This document shows, piece by piece, positions 7,741 to 16,500 of a DNA stretch of 64,000 nt (position 1 is its first letter; every line of letters begins with the position of its first letter). The notes under the pieces were generated by a model. That model searched no databases. It worked only from the letters and a program-made list of their open reading frames with translations, and had not been told where the DNA came from. This DNA comes from Candidatus Zipacnadia bacterium (GTDB lineage: Bacteria > Armatimonadota > Zipacnadia > Zipacnadales > UBA5352): contig JALGSU010000004.1 in the NCBI GenBank assembly GCA_029821735.1, positions 124,001-188,000 on the forward strand. The letters are read 5' to 3'. The translations under genes were made by a program, and so were the position numbers.

Positions 7741-10113
7741 CTACTTGCGAACGATGGCGGCCATGTAGTTGCGCGGCAGGCGCAGTTCCACGTAGCGAGC
7801 GCCCTCGTGCTCAACCACCGGCGCGGCGAAGTCGGCGATCTCACGCCCGTCCACGCCGTAGACGTGGACCTCGAAGTCTGAGTCATCACCCCAGCCGAAG
7901 TTGCCGGACCTGTTGGTGAGGATGCGCTCCTCGGCGAGCATGTAGCCCTCATGAAGCTCAAGCGGGGTGGCCGGGAACATCTGCGCGGTGATGGACGGAT
8001 GGACCCCGGTCACTCGGTATTCGTAGAAGTAATACAGTGCACCGTAGTTGAGGTATCGGCGCATGTTGTTGACGCAATCGCGGCCGGTGGCTTCGGAGCG
8101 GTGGTCTCCCAGACCGATGGGTGTGTAAAGGTGCGAGCGCAGGAGGTTGGTCACCGAGGCCGTCTCGTTAAAGCGAGGGAAGTGGTATTGCGACATGGTG
8201 GCCGTGATGGGTACGCCATTGCCCACAAAGGCAAGATTGTCACCCATGATCCGGTCGATGAGTGACTTGCGGAAGGGCTGCGTGACAAGCGTCACCGCAG
8301 ACTTCTTCTGTACGATGGTGAGGGTCTCGGGATCAACGTCGGCACTAACGCCGTCCCAGGGATTGCCGTAGTGGAACTGCCAGTGACTCTGGCCCAGCTC
8401 GTCCCAGTAGACTCCATCTGCGCCGCATTCATCCACAATCATCTCGACGTATTCGCGCATCTTCTGGCCATACTCGTTGTCCTCGAGGGGCAGGAACATC
8501 GGGAAGAGGCCCTTCTCGGAGGGGCGGCCCGTGGGGTATTCCTGGCCGGTTCCATCCGCCGCGAGAAGGCGGGCATCGGCGTACTTCTCCGGAGCCGCTT
8601 CCTCGGTGCTGATGAAGCAGTGGAAGTAGACGATCACCTTGGTGCCGGGTCTGACGCGGTGGACGCGTTCGGTGAATTCGCGCTTGGGGGTGTGGTCAGC
8701 CAGCAGGAAGGCTGTTCCGTGCGTATGCCGGCCCCTGTGTGCGGGTTCGAAAATGTTGAGGCCGATGGTCTTGGCATTCTTGCTGTCGAGCCAGGCGCCA
8801 AGCTCATCGTCGGTCATGGAGAGGAATGGTTCGCGCGCGTCGGAGAATGCGAAGCCTCCGGGAATGGTGAAGTTGACACCCCAGACGCGCCGGATGGCGT
8901 TGATCATCGCGTAGTAGTCGACCGTGGCCGCCGGGTATATCTCCCATGCGTAGGTCTGCGAGGCCCCCGCCGCGAGTGCCCCGTGGCGATCCGTGACGCC
9001 GGCCCACTCAGCATCAGCGTAGTTGTTGGCGTGTGCATGCAGCACGTCGTCTGCGGGGGTGATGCCGATCTGTGAGCCCTCCGCGCAGACCAGCGTCGTG
9101 GGATTGGACCGTTCGTTGACAAAGCCGGTCTTCGAAGGTGGGTGCAGACCCGCCAGGTAGAGGTCGTCAATGCCCGCGGTGGGCGTCTCGTGACGCTGGA
9201 GCAATGCGATATCGCGGCCGGAGGTGTTCGTCACCGTGTCCTCGATGCGGATATGTTCCGGATGAGGCGTGACCGTGCGGCTGACTGTGTAGTCGCGACC
9301 TTGGGCCTCGACGCGGAAGCCCCCGCCGTCGGGAACCATCGCCACCTGCCAGCCGTCGGCGCTATGAGTGGGGCCGCGCGTGGCCAGCTCGTTCCAGCGG
9401 CCACTTTCGTCGCTGAAGGCTGAGCGCACCTGCCACTCGCGCCCGCCGACATTGACGATAATGCCGCCCAGCGGGGTACACGAAGCGGTGTATTCGACCG
9501 CGTGTGTGTCGTCCGGGGCGATGAAGGGCAGTGGGCCGGTGGGCGGGCCGGGATCGATCGCGGTACCCTCGCCCGGCTCCTGGAACCGCAGGCTCAGCTC
9601 TGCGACGATCGTGGCCCGCGGGAACGCGGGGTCGAGCTGAGCGTGGGCGAGCTTGAGCGTGTTCTCGCCCGCCACGAGCAGGTCGGTGACATCCAGGTCA
9701 AAGGTATAGGCCTGCCCGCTCGGGATGTAGTACTTGTTGGTCGGCTGGTTGTTGCCCTCGAAGTCAGGAGAATACATGAGCCTGAATCCGAGGCCCCACC
9801 ACGGCGAGATCTTGCCCGCGCCCCACTGCATCTGATCGGCCTTGTTGACCAGACGATCGCCCTTGAGCTCGATGTCGCCCAGCCACACGCGGACCCCGGG
9901 TGAGTGTCCGGCCTGCGCCTCATTGTCCATACGCGCGCGGAAGTGGATGACCGCGAGCTTGCCCGCGGGTATCTCGGGTGCAGTGACGGTGAAGGTCTGC
10001 TCGCCCGCACCGGGGATGCTGAGTTCGTCAGAGATGACGATGATCTGCTCCTGGGCGGAACAGACGCCGAGGGTCAGCAGAAGCAGAGCGGCTATAGTCG
10101 CGAAACGTGCCAT
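7741..10113 (-). CDS. Large secreted glycoside-hydrolase-like protein, family unassigned
   Basis: The 790-residue protein has a clear signal peptide (FATIAALLLLTLGVCSAQ). A beta-sandwich-like N-terminal half follows (about residues 20-220, perhaps ligand-binding), then a middle beta domain. The C-terminal half reads as a TIM barrel: GTKVIVYFHCF, then CGADGVYWDEL near residue 570, where an Asp-Glu at the end of a barrel strand resembles a glycosidase catalytic position, then LYYFYEYRVTG. I cannot assign a CAZy family. AGGAGG precedes ATG 10113, which opens the signal peptide; the frame is open further upstream without a good start. It lies 14 bases after an amidohydrolase and is probably in its operon. 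Confidence 0.65.
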   Translation of the reverse strand: MARFATIAALLLLTLGVCSAQEQIIVISDELSIPGAGEQTFTVTAPEIPAGKLAVIHFRARMDNEAQAGHSPGVRVWLGDIELKGDRLVNKADQMQWGAGKISPWWGLGFRLMYSPDFEGNNQPTNKYYIPSGQAYTFDLDVTDLLVAGENTLKLAHAQLDPAFPRATIVAELSLRFQEPGEGTAIDPGPPTGPLPFIAPDDTHAVEYTASCTPLGGIIVNVGGREWQVRSAFSDESGRWNELATRGPTHSADGWQVAMVPDGGGFRVEAQGRDYTVSRTVTPHPEHIRIEDTVTNTSGRDIALLQRHETPTAGIDDLYLAGLHPPSKTGFVNERSNPTTLVCAEGSQIGITPADDVLHAHANNYADAEWAGVTDRHGALAAGASQTYAWEIYPAATVDYYAMINAIRRVWGVNFTIPGGFAFSDAREPFLSMTDDELGAWLDSKNAKTIGLNIFEPAHRGRHTHGTAFLLADHTPKREFTERVHRVRPGTKVIVYFHCFISTEEAAPEKYADARLLAADGTGQEYPTGRPSEKGLFPMFLPLEDNEYGQKMREYVEMIVDECGADGVYWDELGQSHWQFHYGNPWDGVSADVDPETLTIVQKKSAVTLVTQPFRKSLIDRIMGDNLAFVGNGVPITATMSQYHFPRFNETASVTNLLRSHLYTPIGLGDHRSEATGRDCVNNMRRYLNYGALYYFYEYRVTGVHPSITAQMFPATPLELHEGYMLAEERILTNRSGNFGWGDDSDFEVHVYGVDGREIADFAAPVVEHEGARYVELRLPRNYMAAIVRK

Positions 10114-10127
10114 GAGTGCCTCCTGGG

Positions 10128-10955
10128 TCAGTCCATCTTGAGGAGTTTCTTCGCGTTGCCGGAACTGATAGTCTCGCGGACCTCTTCGGACACATCCAGG
10201 TCGCGGATCCATTGCATATGCGGAATCGGTTGGTTCGCTATGAAGTAATCAGTTGCCCACAGCATCCGGTTCCAGTGGCGTTCCACGAAGCCCTCGGCGA
10301 ACTCGAGATCGCGGGTGAGCGCGTTGTGGCCCGAGCCGGCCGACAGGTCCAGCCAGAGGTTGTCGTACGCGTCCAGCAGCCGGTCGAGTGCGCCGCCGGG
10401 GGTGATGGGGCCCTCGGGGTAACCGGCGCGCGGATCGTCGCCGGAGATGGCGCTCCAGAAAGCCGGGCCATGTCCGACAAAGGGCAGATCGGGGAACTGC
10501 TTGAGGCACGATTCGAGCCGCGGCAGGCCGACCTCGTCCCAGCAAAAGCCCGTGTTGATCTCGAAGACGAAGGGGATGCCGAGGTCCGAACAGATGCGGT
10601 AGGTCTCGACGTTCAGCGGATCATCGAACGCGAGACCGTTGAGGGCTTCTCCGAAGCCCTTGCAGCCGTAATCGTTGACGAACTTCTCGATGAGCTTGTC
10701 GATCTCGCGCATACGTGGATCGAAGCAGCAGAACGCGATGAAGCGCTCGGGGTACATGTCCCGCCACTCGATGACCTCTTCGGACAGGAAGTAGCCCTGG
10801 CACACTTCCGGGCTCTCCAGCGGCAGCAGGCAAGCCATATCGACGTTGTTGCGGTCCATCCAGTCGACGGCCTGATGTGCGGTCAATGTGGCGCGGCCGG
10901 GCGGGTATTCATGGCGGAAGCAATTGCCCCCGTGCATGTGGAAATCAATGAGCAT
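10128..10955 (-). CDS. Amidohydrolase-2 family metal-dependent hydrolase
   Basis: The 275-residue protein starts with DFHMHGG, the N-terminal H-x-H metal pair. FVGHGPAF provides a later histidine and WATDYF the terminal aspartate, which is the amidohydrolase-2 pattern (decarboxylase or lactonase-type TIM barrel). The ATG at 10955 is chosen because AAGGAG lies nine bases upstream and the H-x-H motif falls at the expected distance; the open frame extends 17 codons further without support. The product is cytosolic. The substrate is unknown; the secreted glycosidase-like gene directly downstream suggests carbohydrate or aromatic glycoside use. Confidence 0.8.
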   Translation of the reverse strand: MLIDFHMHGGNCFRHEYPPGRATLTAHQAVDWMDRNNVDMACLLPLESPEVCQGYFLSEEVIEWRDMYPERFIAFCCFDPRMREIDKLIEKFVNDYGCKGFGEALNGLAFDDPLNVETYRICSDLGIPFVFEINTGFCWDEVGLPRLESCLKQFPDLPFVGHGPAFWSAISGDDPRAGYPEGPITPGGALDRLLDAYDNLWLDLSAGSGHNALTRDLEFAEGFVERHWNRMLWATDYFIANQPIPHMQWIRDLDVSEEVRETISSGNAKKLLKMD

Positions 10956-11042
10956 GGCGGACCACTCCTTGAGCGGCGACGTGTCAGCGTAGTGCAGGTT
11001 CCCCATAGGTGGGCAGAGCCCTGCATTGCGGGCCCGCTCTGG

Positions 11043-11072
11043 TTGCGCTGCGAGGCGCTAGTATGCTATAAT
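11043..11072 (+). promoter_or_regulatory. Promoter of rpsF-ssb
   Basis: A TTGCGC box (11043-11048) lies 18 bases before a perfect TATAAT (11067-11072), which also carries an extended-10 TG (TGCTATAAT). Transcription should start near 11080 and give a leader of roughly 120 bases before rpsF. Confidence 0.65.
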
Positions 11073-11142
11073 CGCGCTCGATGGCCGGGAGCCCCTTGTT
11101 CATTCCCCTGAATGAATCAACGTGGCGCGTTCGGCCCTTCCT

Positions 11143-11171
11143 GCTGTGCGCCGCGCCAAAAGGTGCGCAGC
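11143..11171 (+). promoter_or_regulatory. Stem-loop in the rpsF leader, candidate autoregulatory site
   Basis: GCTGTGCGCC pairs with GGTGCGCAGC (10 bp with two G-U pairs) around a GCGCCAAAA loop. It sits just upstream of the AAGGAGGTG ribosome binding site. rpsF leaders in other bacteria carry an S6:S18-binding RNA hairpin; I cannot confirm the conserved motif here, so the role is an inference. Confidence 0.4.
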
Positions 11172-11202
11172 CATCTAGTCCATGGGAAGGAGGTGAGTGA
11201 GA

Positions 11203-11712
11203 ATGAGCGAGGAGCGAACCCTGTACGAGGCCTGCTACATAATGGATGTGAACACATCCGAGGAGCAGGTGGCACAGATCGCAGCGATCACCGAAGGGGC
11301 CGTGACGGATGCTGGCGGCGAAGTCGTCGGTACGCGAGACTTCGGATCCCGCCGTCTGGCCTATGAGATAGATGGGCACGTGGCTGGCGTCTACAAGCTG
11401 CTGTATTTCTACGGCAACAAAGAGGCGATCGAGTCCCTCAAGCACGAGATGGCAGTAAACCAGACCGTCGTGCGGGCTCGGGTGTTTGCGGCGAATTCCG
11501 ATGCCCTGGTCCGTGGCGATGAGCCCGAGGCTGAGACTGCTGAGCCCGAGGCTGAGACTGCTGAGCCTGAGGCCGAGACTGCTGAGCCTGAGGCCGAGAC
11601 TGCTGAGCCTGAGGCCGAGACTGCTGAGCCCGAGGCTGAGACTGCTGAGCCCGAGGCCGAGACTGCTGAGCCTGAGGCCGAGACTGCTGAGCCTGAGGCC
11701 GATGAGCAGTAG
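11203..11712 (+). CDS. rpsF: Ribosomal protein bS6 with acidic heptapeptide-repeat tail
   Basis: Residues 1 to about 100 form a normal bS6 (YEACYIMDVN start, SRRLAYEIDGHVAGVYKLLYF core), which binds 16S rRNA with bS18 in the 30S platform. After residue 106 the protein carries eight perfect EPEAETA repeats and a partial ninth ending in EADEQ, which makes it 169 residues, well above the usual length of about 95-135. The tail is strongly acidic and probably disordered. ATG 11203 is favoured over GTG 11197 because AAGGAGGTG ends seven bases upstream. ssb follows, as in the usual rpsF-ssb-rpsR operon, but rpsR is missing. Confidence 0.95.
   Translation: MSEERTLYEACYIMDVNTSEEQVAQIAAITEGAVTDAGGEVVGTRDFGSRRLAYEIDGHVAGVYKLLYFYGNKEAIESLKHEMAVNQTVVRARVFAANSDALVRGDEPEAETAEPEAETAEPEAETAEPEAETAEPEAETAEPEAETAEPEAETAEPEAETAEPEADEQ
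11521..11700 (+). repeat. 21-bp tandem repeat coding EPEAETA in rpsF
   Basis: Eight full copies of a 21-base unit (11521-11688) and a 12-base partial copy encode the acidic tail of bS6. Copies differ only at a few third positions (CCC/CCT, GCT/GCC). This pattern suggests recent expansion by slippage or recombination, with no change in the encoded peptide. Confidence 0.95.
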
Positions 11713-11811
11713 TGCGAAAAAGACAGTGGTACTGACGCGAGCCAAAGCTTGAACTACGTCGCGCTTCGCCATGAAGCGCGCACACAAGTTGCACAGCGTG
11801 ACGGACGATAG

Positions 11812-11831
11812 CGGAGGGCTCCGGCCCTCCG
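11812..11831 (+). terminator. GC-rich hairpin between rpsF and ssb
   Basis: CGGAGGGC and GCCCTCCG form an 8-bp perfect stem with a TCCG tetraloop. TTGCGTCAT follows, without a proper T-run. A second small hairpin (GCGCTTC/GAAGCGC, 11761-11779) lies just upstream. They may attenuate or end the rpsF transcript, or process the rpsF-ssb message. Confidence 0.45.
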
Positions 11832-11892
11832 TTGCGTCATAATGGGGCTGCCATGCCTGCCGGGCTGCAGCCGCAGGGAGGCGTCTGGTACA

Positions 11893-12384
11893 GTGATTAA
11901 CAACGTGGTGCTCGTGGGCAGGTTGGGGAACGATCCGGAGTTGACGTACACGGCCAGCGGAACTGCGCTGTGTAAGTTCCGACTCGGGGTGACGCGGCCG
12001 CCGCGCCGAAGTGACGACGGCGGCAGGGGCGAAGAGGAGACTGACTGGCTGGACATCACCTGCTGGGGGCGCGTGGCCGAGACCGCTGCGCAGTACCTCG
12101 ACAAGGGCTCGCTGGTGGGCGTTGAGGGGCGGGTGCAGTCGCGCACCTGGGAGCGGCAGGATGGCTCAAAAGCGTACGGTGTGGACATCAATGCGCAGCG
12201 CGTGGACTTCTTGGAGAGCAGGAGTCAGGCCGAGGCGCGCCGCGCCGGTGGTGGCGGCGGGCGTCCTCCGCAGCAGGCGCCCCAGCAGCAGGCGCCCCAG
12301 CAGGCCGCGCCCCAGCAGGCCGCGCCACCATCCAACGACGACTGGCCAGGTGAGGACGACCAGGACCCGTTCGGCGATCAGTAG
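11893..12384 (+). CDS. ssb: Single-stranded DNA-binding protein
   Basis: The 163-residue SSB has the OB-fold opening NNVVLVGRLGNDPEL and the core motifs WLDITCWGRVAE and VEGRVQSRTWE. The OB-fold ends near residue 110. A Gln/Pro/Ala-rich linker follows, with PQQA repeats. The acidic tip reads DDQDPFGDQ, so the conserved DPF is three residues short of the C-terminus instead of ending the protein. GTG 11893 is the start because the conserved N-terminus begins there and GGGAGG lies 11 bases upstream. SSB coats single-stranded DNA and recruits repair proteins through its tip. Confidence 0.93.
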   Translation: MINNVVLVGRLGNDPELTYTASGTALCKFRLGVTRPPRRSDDGGRGEEETDWLDITCWGRVAETAAQYLDKGSLVGVEGRVQSRTWERQDGSKAYGVDINAQRVDFLESRSQAEARRAGGGGGRPPQQAPQQQAPQQAAPQQAAPPSNDDWPGEDDQDPFGDQ

Positions 12385-12496
12385 GCATGGACCGGTCCGG
12401 CGTGCAGTGCGCTGGTGCAGGTGACGCGACGTGGACAGGTCCTGAGTTCACCATGCCCGGAGCCGGATTGTGCGCTGCGCGGGAGGCGCATCCTCA

Positions 12497-13477
12497 ATGG
12501 CCAGAGTGAAGAATCAGATAGCCGCAGGTGTCGACCTGGGGGGCACGACCTTCTCCGTGGGTCTGTTGACCCGCGAAGGCGAAGTGGTTGCCCACCAGCA
12601 GTATGATACCCCCCGGTCCGATGGCGAGCCGCTGTCGCTTGAGGCGATCGTCGCAGCCGTGTCGGGGACTATGGAAAGCGCCACCGTCAAGCCCCACGAG
12701 TTGGCGGCGGTGGGCGTGGGTATTCCCGGCCCTGTTGACCCCGAAGCCGGGACAATCAAACAATGTCCGAACATGCATGAGCTGGATGGGGTCAATGTAG
12801 TTGAGCTTGTTGGCGAGGGCGTGGGCGCGCCAGCGTTCATCGGCAACGACGCCTACTGCGCAACGCTCGCCGAGCTTAGGTACGGGGCCGGTCGCGATGT
12901 CGAGCGCTTGGTGATGTTCACGCTGGGTACGGGAGTAGGCGGAGGCATCGCGCTTGGTGACAGTGTTCAGCGTGGGCCCAGACAGATCATGGGCGAGGTC
13001 GGGCATATCATCGTGGACCCCGATGGCCCGCCCTGTGGGTGCGGCAGCTACGGGTGCCTCGAGGCCATAGTGGGGCGTGACGGGATCGTGGGCCGAGTCG
13101 CTCTGCTGATGCGGGAGGGCCGGGCGAGCAGTCTGGCCGAGATGTCGGGCGAGGGCCACGGGCTTTTGACGCCGAAAATGGTCTCGGAGGCGGCAGAAGC
13201 GGGCGACGCGGTGGCCTGCGAAGTGATTGAGGAGACTGGCTACTACGTCGGGATCGCATTGTGCGACTGCATCGTGCTGTGTGATCCAGACCTGATCGTG
13301 ATAGGCGGGGGCATTGCTGCTGCAGGCGACCTGCTCTTCGAGCCAATCAGGAGCACCGTTCGTCGCCGCAGCATGATAAGCGGGTTCGACACAACAAAGA
13401 TCGTGGCGGCCGAGCTCGGCAGTGAGGCCGGCATGTATGGAGCCGCCGCGCTTGCCTGGGAAGGCACCGGGGGTTAG
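12497..13477 (+). CDS. ROK-family sugar kinase, probable glucokinase
   Basis: The 326-residue protein carries the N-terminal phosphate-binding DLGGTTFS (Asp13-Thr17), the GIPGPVD motif, GTGVGGGIALG, and the ROK zinc motif CGCGSYGCLE near residues 180-189. There is no DNA-binding domain, so it is a kinase rather than a ROK repressor. ATP-dependent phosphorylation of glucose or another hexose is the usual role. GGGAGG lies ten bases before ATG 12497. It stands alone between ssb and mfd with about 110 bases on each side. Confidence 0.87.
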   Translation: MARVKNQIAAGVDLGGTTFSVGLLTREGEVVAHQQYDTPRSDGEPLSLEAIVAAVSGTMESATVKPHELAAVGVGIPGPVDPEAGTIKQCPNMHELDGVNVVELVGEGVGAPAFIGNDAYCATLAELRYGAGRDVERLVMFTLGTGVGGGIALGDSVQRGPRQIMGEVGHIIVDPDGPPCGCGSYGCLEAIVGRDGIVGRVALLMREGRASSLAEMSGEGHGLLTPKMVSEAAEAGDAVACEVIEETGYYVGIALCDCIVLCDPDLIVIGGGIAAAGDLLFEPIRSTVRRRSMISGFDTTKIVAAELGSEAGMYGAAALAWEGTGG

Positions 13478-13538
13478 TTGGCAGGCGCCGCCGCACACCT
13501 GGCAGTGGGAAAACAGCGAAGAGATGACCTTGTTACCA

Positions 13539-13559
13539 GCCCGAGATGACCTCTCGGGC
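13539..13559 (+). terminator. Hairpin between the ROK kinase and mfd
   Basis: GCCCGAGA and TCTCGGGC form an 8-bp stem around TGACC. It lies 62 bases after the kinase stop and 31 bases before mfd. There is no T-run after it, so it may be a terminator, a processing site or part of the mfd leader. Confidence 0.4.
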
Positions 13560-13590
13560 CGTTGGAGTCTAAGCAGACGGGCAATTTGGC

Positions 13591-16500
13591 ATGAGTGCGC
13601 TGATACCAGGACTTGAGGAGCGGGTGGGGTCTTCCGCGGAATTCGCCGAGGTGCGGCGAAAGTCTGCGGATGGCGCGCCTGTCTGCGTGCATGGGGTCAG
13701 TGGCGGAGGCTCGGCGCTGCTTATCGCCGGGCTGCTGGATGACGGTCCTGTGCTGGTGGCGACCTACAACGATGAACGAGCGCGGCGGCTGGCAGACGAT
13801 CTGCGGGCGCTGCTGCGCGAGGAGAATGGCTCCGACGATGGGCGGGTCCTGGTCTACCCGTCGATTGCTTCGGCACTTTACGACGGGGTTACGCCATCCC
13901 GTCAGGAGATAGCGGACCGGCTTACTGTACTCGATCGCCTCTGCGCGGGCGAGCCGGTTGTCATCGTTGCCAGCGTACCTGCGCTGCTGCTGCAGACGAT
14001 CCCGCGCGAGCGGATGATGGCGGCGCGGCGCGAGGTGCATTTCGGCGACCAGATTGACCGTGATGACATGGCGATGGCGCTGTTGGGCCTGGGCTATGAG
14101 CGTGTGGATCTGGTGGACGGTGTGGGGCAGTTCTCGGTGCGGGGGGGGATAATAGACGTCTACGCCCCGACGATGCCCGGAGCGGTACGCATCGAGCTGT
14201 TTGGCGACGAGGTCGAGTCTATCCGCCTCTTCAATACCGAGACGCAAGTGTCGCTGCAGGAGGTCGAGTGGGCGGGCTTTGGTCCGGCCGGCGAGGTCCT
14301 GCTGGACGAGCAGACGGTCGCTACGGCGCTGGCGCAGATTAAGCGGGCCTTCCACCGGGAACTGGACAAGCTTAACGCCGACGAGAAGCGGCGTGAGGCC
14401 GAGCGGCTGCGCGAGCGGCTGGATGAGGACTTGGAACTGATCGAGCAGCTCAGGCCGACCGAGGACCTGATCCACTACATGCCCTACCTGTATCCCGAGC
14501 GGGAGACACTTGGGGACTACCTGCCCGACAAGTGCCTGGTCGTGGTCGATGAGCCCGTGCGCCTGAAGGCGCATGCGGAAACCTTTGAGCGGAGCGTGCA
14601 GGAGAGCTATAAGAGCGGGGTGAAGCTTGGGCGACACCTGCGCTTGCCCGAGACCGCGCTGATGTCCTTTGAGCAGCTCGCGGCCACGCATCTGAGTCTG
14701 CCCGCCGAGGGCGATTTCGAGCGACGGCTGGTGACGCTGAGCATGCTGGGGCGGGAGACGCCCTGGCTGGCAGACGAGCAGACGCTCCCCTTCGACACGC
14801 CCCCGGTAGACAGCTTCGGTGGCAAGTTCGAGTTGCTGGTCGAGGGGCTGCACGAGTGGCAGCGAGAGGGTAAGTATCTGCTGATCTGCTCATCCGAGCC
14901 GGACAAGAGCGCGGATGCGCTACGCGGCCGAGGCCTCAAGAACGTGACGGTGACCGGCAACGGCTGCGGGCTGACGCCGGGCCATGTGACAGTGTGCGAG
15001 CTGGAGTTGTCCGGAGGCTTCAAGCTGCCGTCGGCAGACCTGATCTGCTTGACCGCACACGAGATCTACGGCTGGCGCAAGCTCAGGCGACCCAAAGAGA
15101 AGCGCTACAGTCAGGGCTTTGCTCTGCTGGACATGCGTGAACTGTCCGAGGGCGACCTCGTGGTTCACATCAACCACGGCATCGGTCGGTACGCAGGACT
15201 GTCCAAAGAGACAATCGGGGACGTCGAGCGCGATTACCTGGTGATCGACTACGCGGATGACGACCGGATCTATGTTCCGGTCACCCAGCTCGACCGTGTG
15301 CAGAAGTACATCGGGTCCGAAGGCCCGGCGGCATCGGTGGACACACTGGGCGGCAAGCGGTGGGAGCGCGCCAAGTCCAAGGCACGGTCTTCAGCGCGGC
15401 TACTCGCTCGGGAACTGATGAAGCTGTATTCTGAGCGAGAGGGTGCCGAGGGCTTCGCTTTTGGCGAGGATTCGGCGTGGATGAAGGAACTCGAGGCCTC
15501 CTTCCGGTACGAGGAGACGCCCGACCAGTGGCAGGCCATTCAGGACGTCAAAGCCGACATGCAACTGCCCAAGGCCGCTGACCGGCTGGTGTGCGGCGAT
15601 GTGGGCTACGGCAAGACAGAGGTGGCGATCCGCGCGGCGTTCAAAGCCGTGCTGGACGGCAAGCAGGTGGCCGTGCTCTGCCCGACGACGGTCCTGGCCC
15701 ACCAGCACCTGAACACCTTCAATGAGCGCCTGGGCCAGTACCCGGTGCAGGTCCGTATGCTTAGCCGGTTCCGCACGCAGGCCGAGCAACGTGCGATCGC
15801 CGCGCAGATTAAGGACGGCACCTGTGATATAGTCATTGGTACGCATCGGCTGATCATGGGCGATATCCGGTTCAAGGACCTGGGTCTGCTCATCATCGAC
15901 GAGGAGCAGCGCTTCGGGGTTGGGCAGAAAGAGAAGCTCAAGCAGCTGCGCACCAACGTGGATGTGCTGACGCTGACCGCGACGCCGATCCCGCGCACGC
16001 TGAACATGGCGCTTTCGGGGATCCGCGACATTTCGCTGATCCACGACCCGCCACCCGGGCGATTACCGATCCGGACATACGTGCGCGAGAGCGACGACGA
16101 CCTGATCCGCGAGGCGATCAAGCGCGAGGTCGAGCGTGGTGGCCAGGTCTACTTCGTCCACAACCGGGTCAAGTCGATCGAGCACATCGCGGCCCAGGTG
16201 CAGCGGCTGGTGCCTGAAGCCACGGTGGCGATCGGGCACGGGCAGATGGATGAGGACGAACTCGAACAGGTGATGATGGCGTTCTACGCCGGCGATTTCG
16301 ATGTGCTCGTCTGCACGACCATCATCGAGAACGGTCTGGACGTTCCTAACGCCAACACGATTATCATGGACGACGCCGACCGGCTGGGATTGTCGCAGCT
16401 CTACCAGCTGCGCGGGCGTGTGGGCAGGTCCAACCGGCAGGCGTACGCCTATCTGCTCTACCGATATCCGGAGCGGATGACCGAAGAGGCCGAACAGCGG

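Noticed and set aside
11521-11700. 21-base repeat as a CRISPR or minisatellite in non-coding DNA
   Set aside because: The repeats have no spacers and stay in the rpsF reading frame, so they are a coding repeat.
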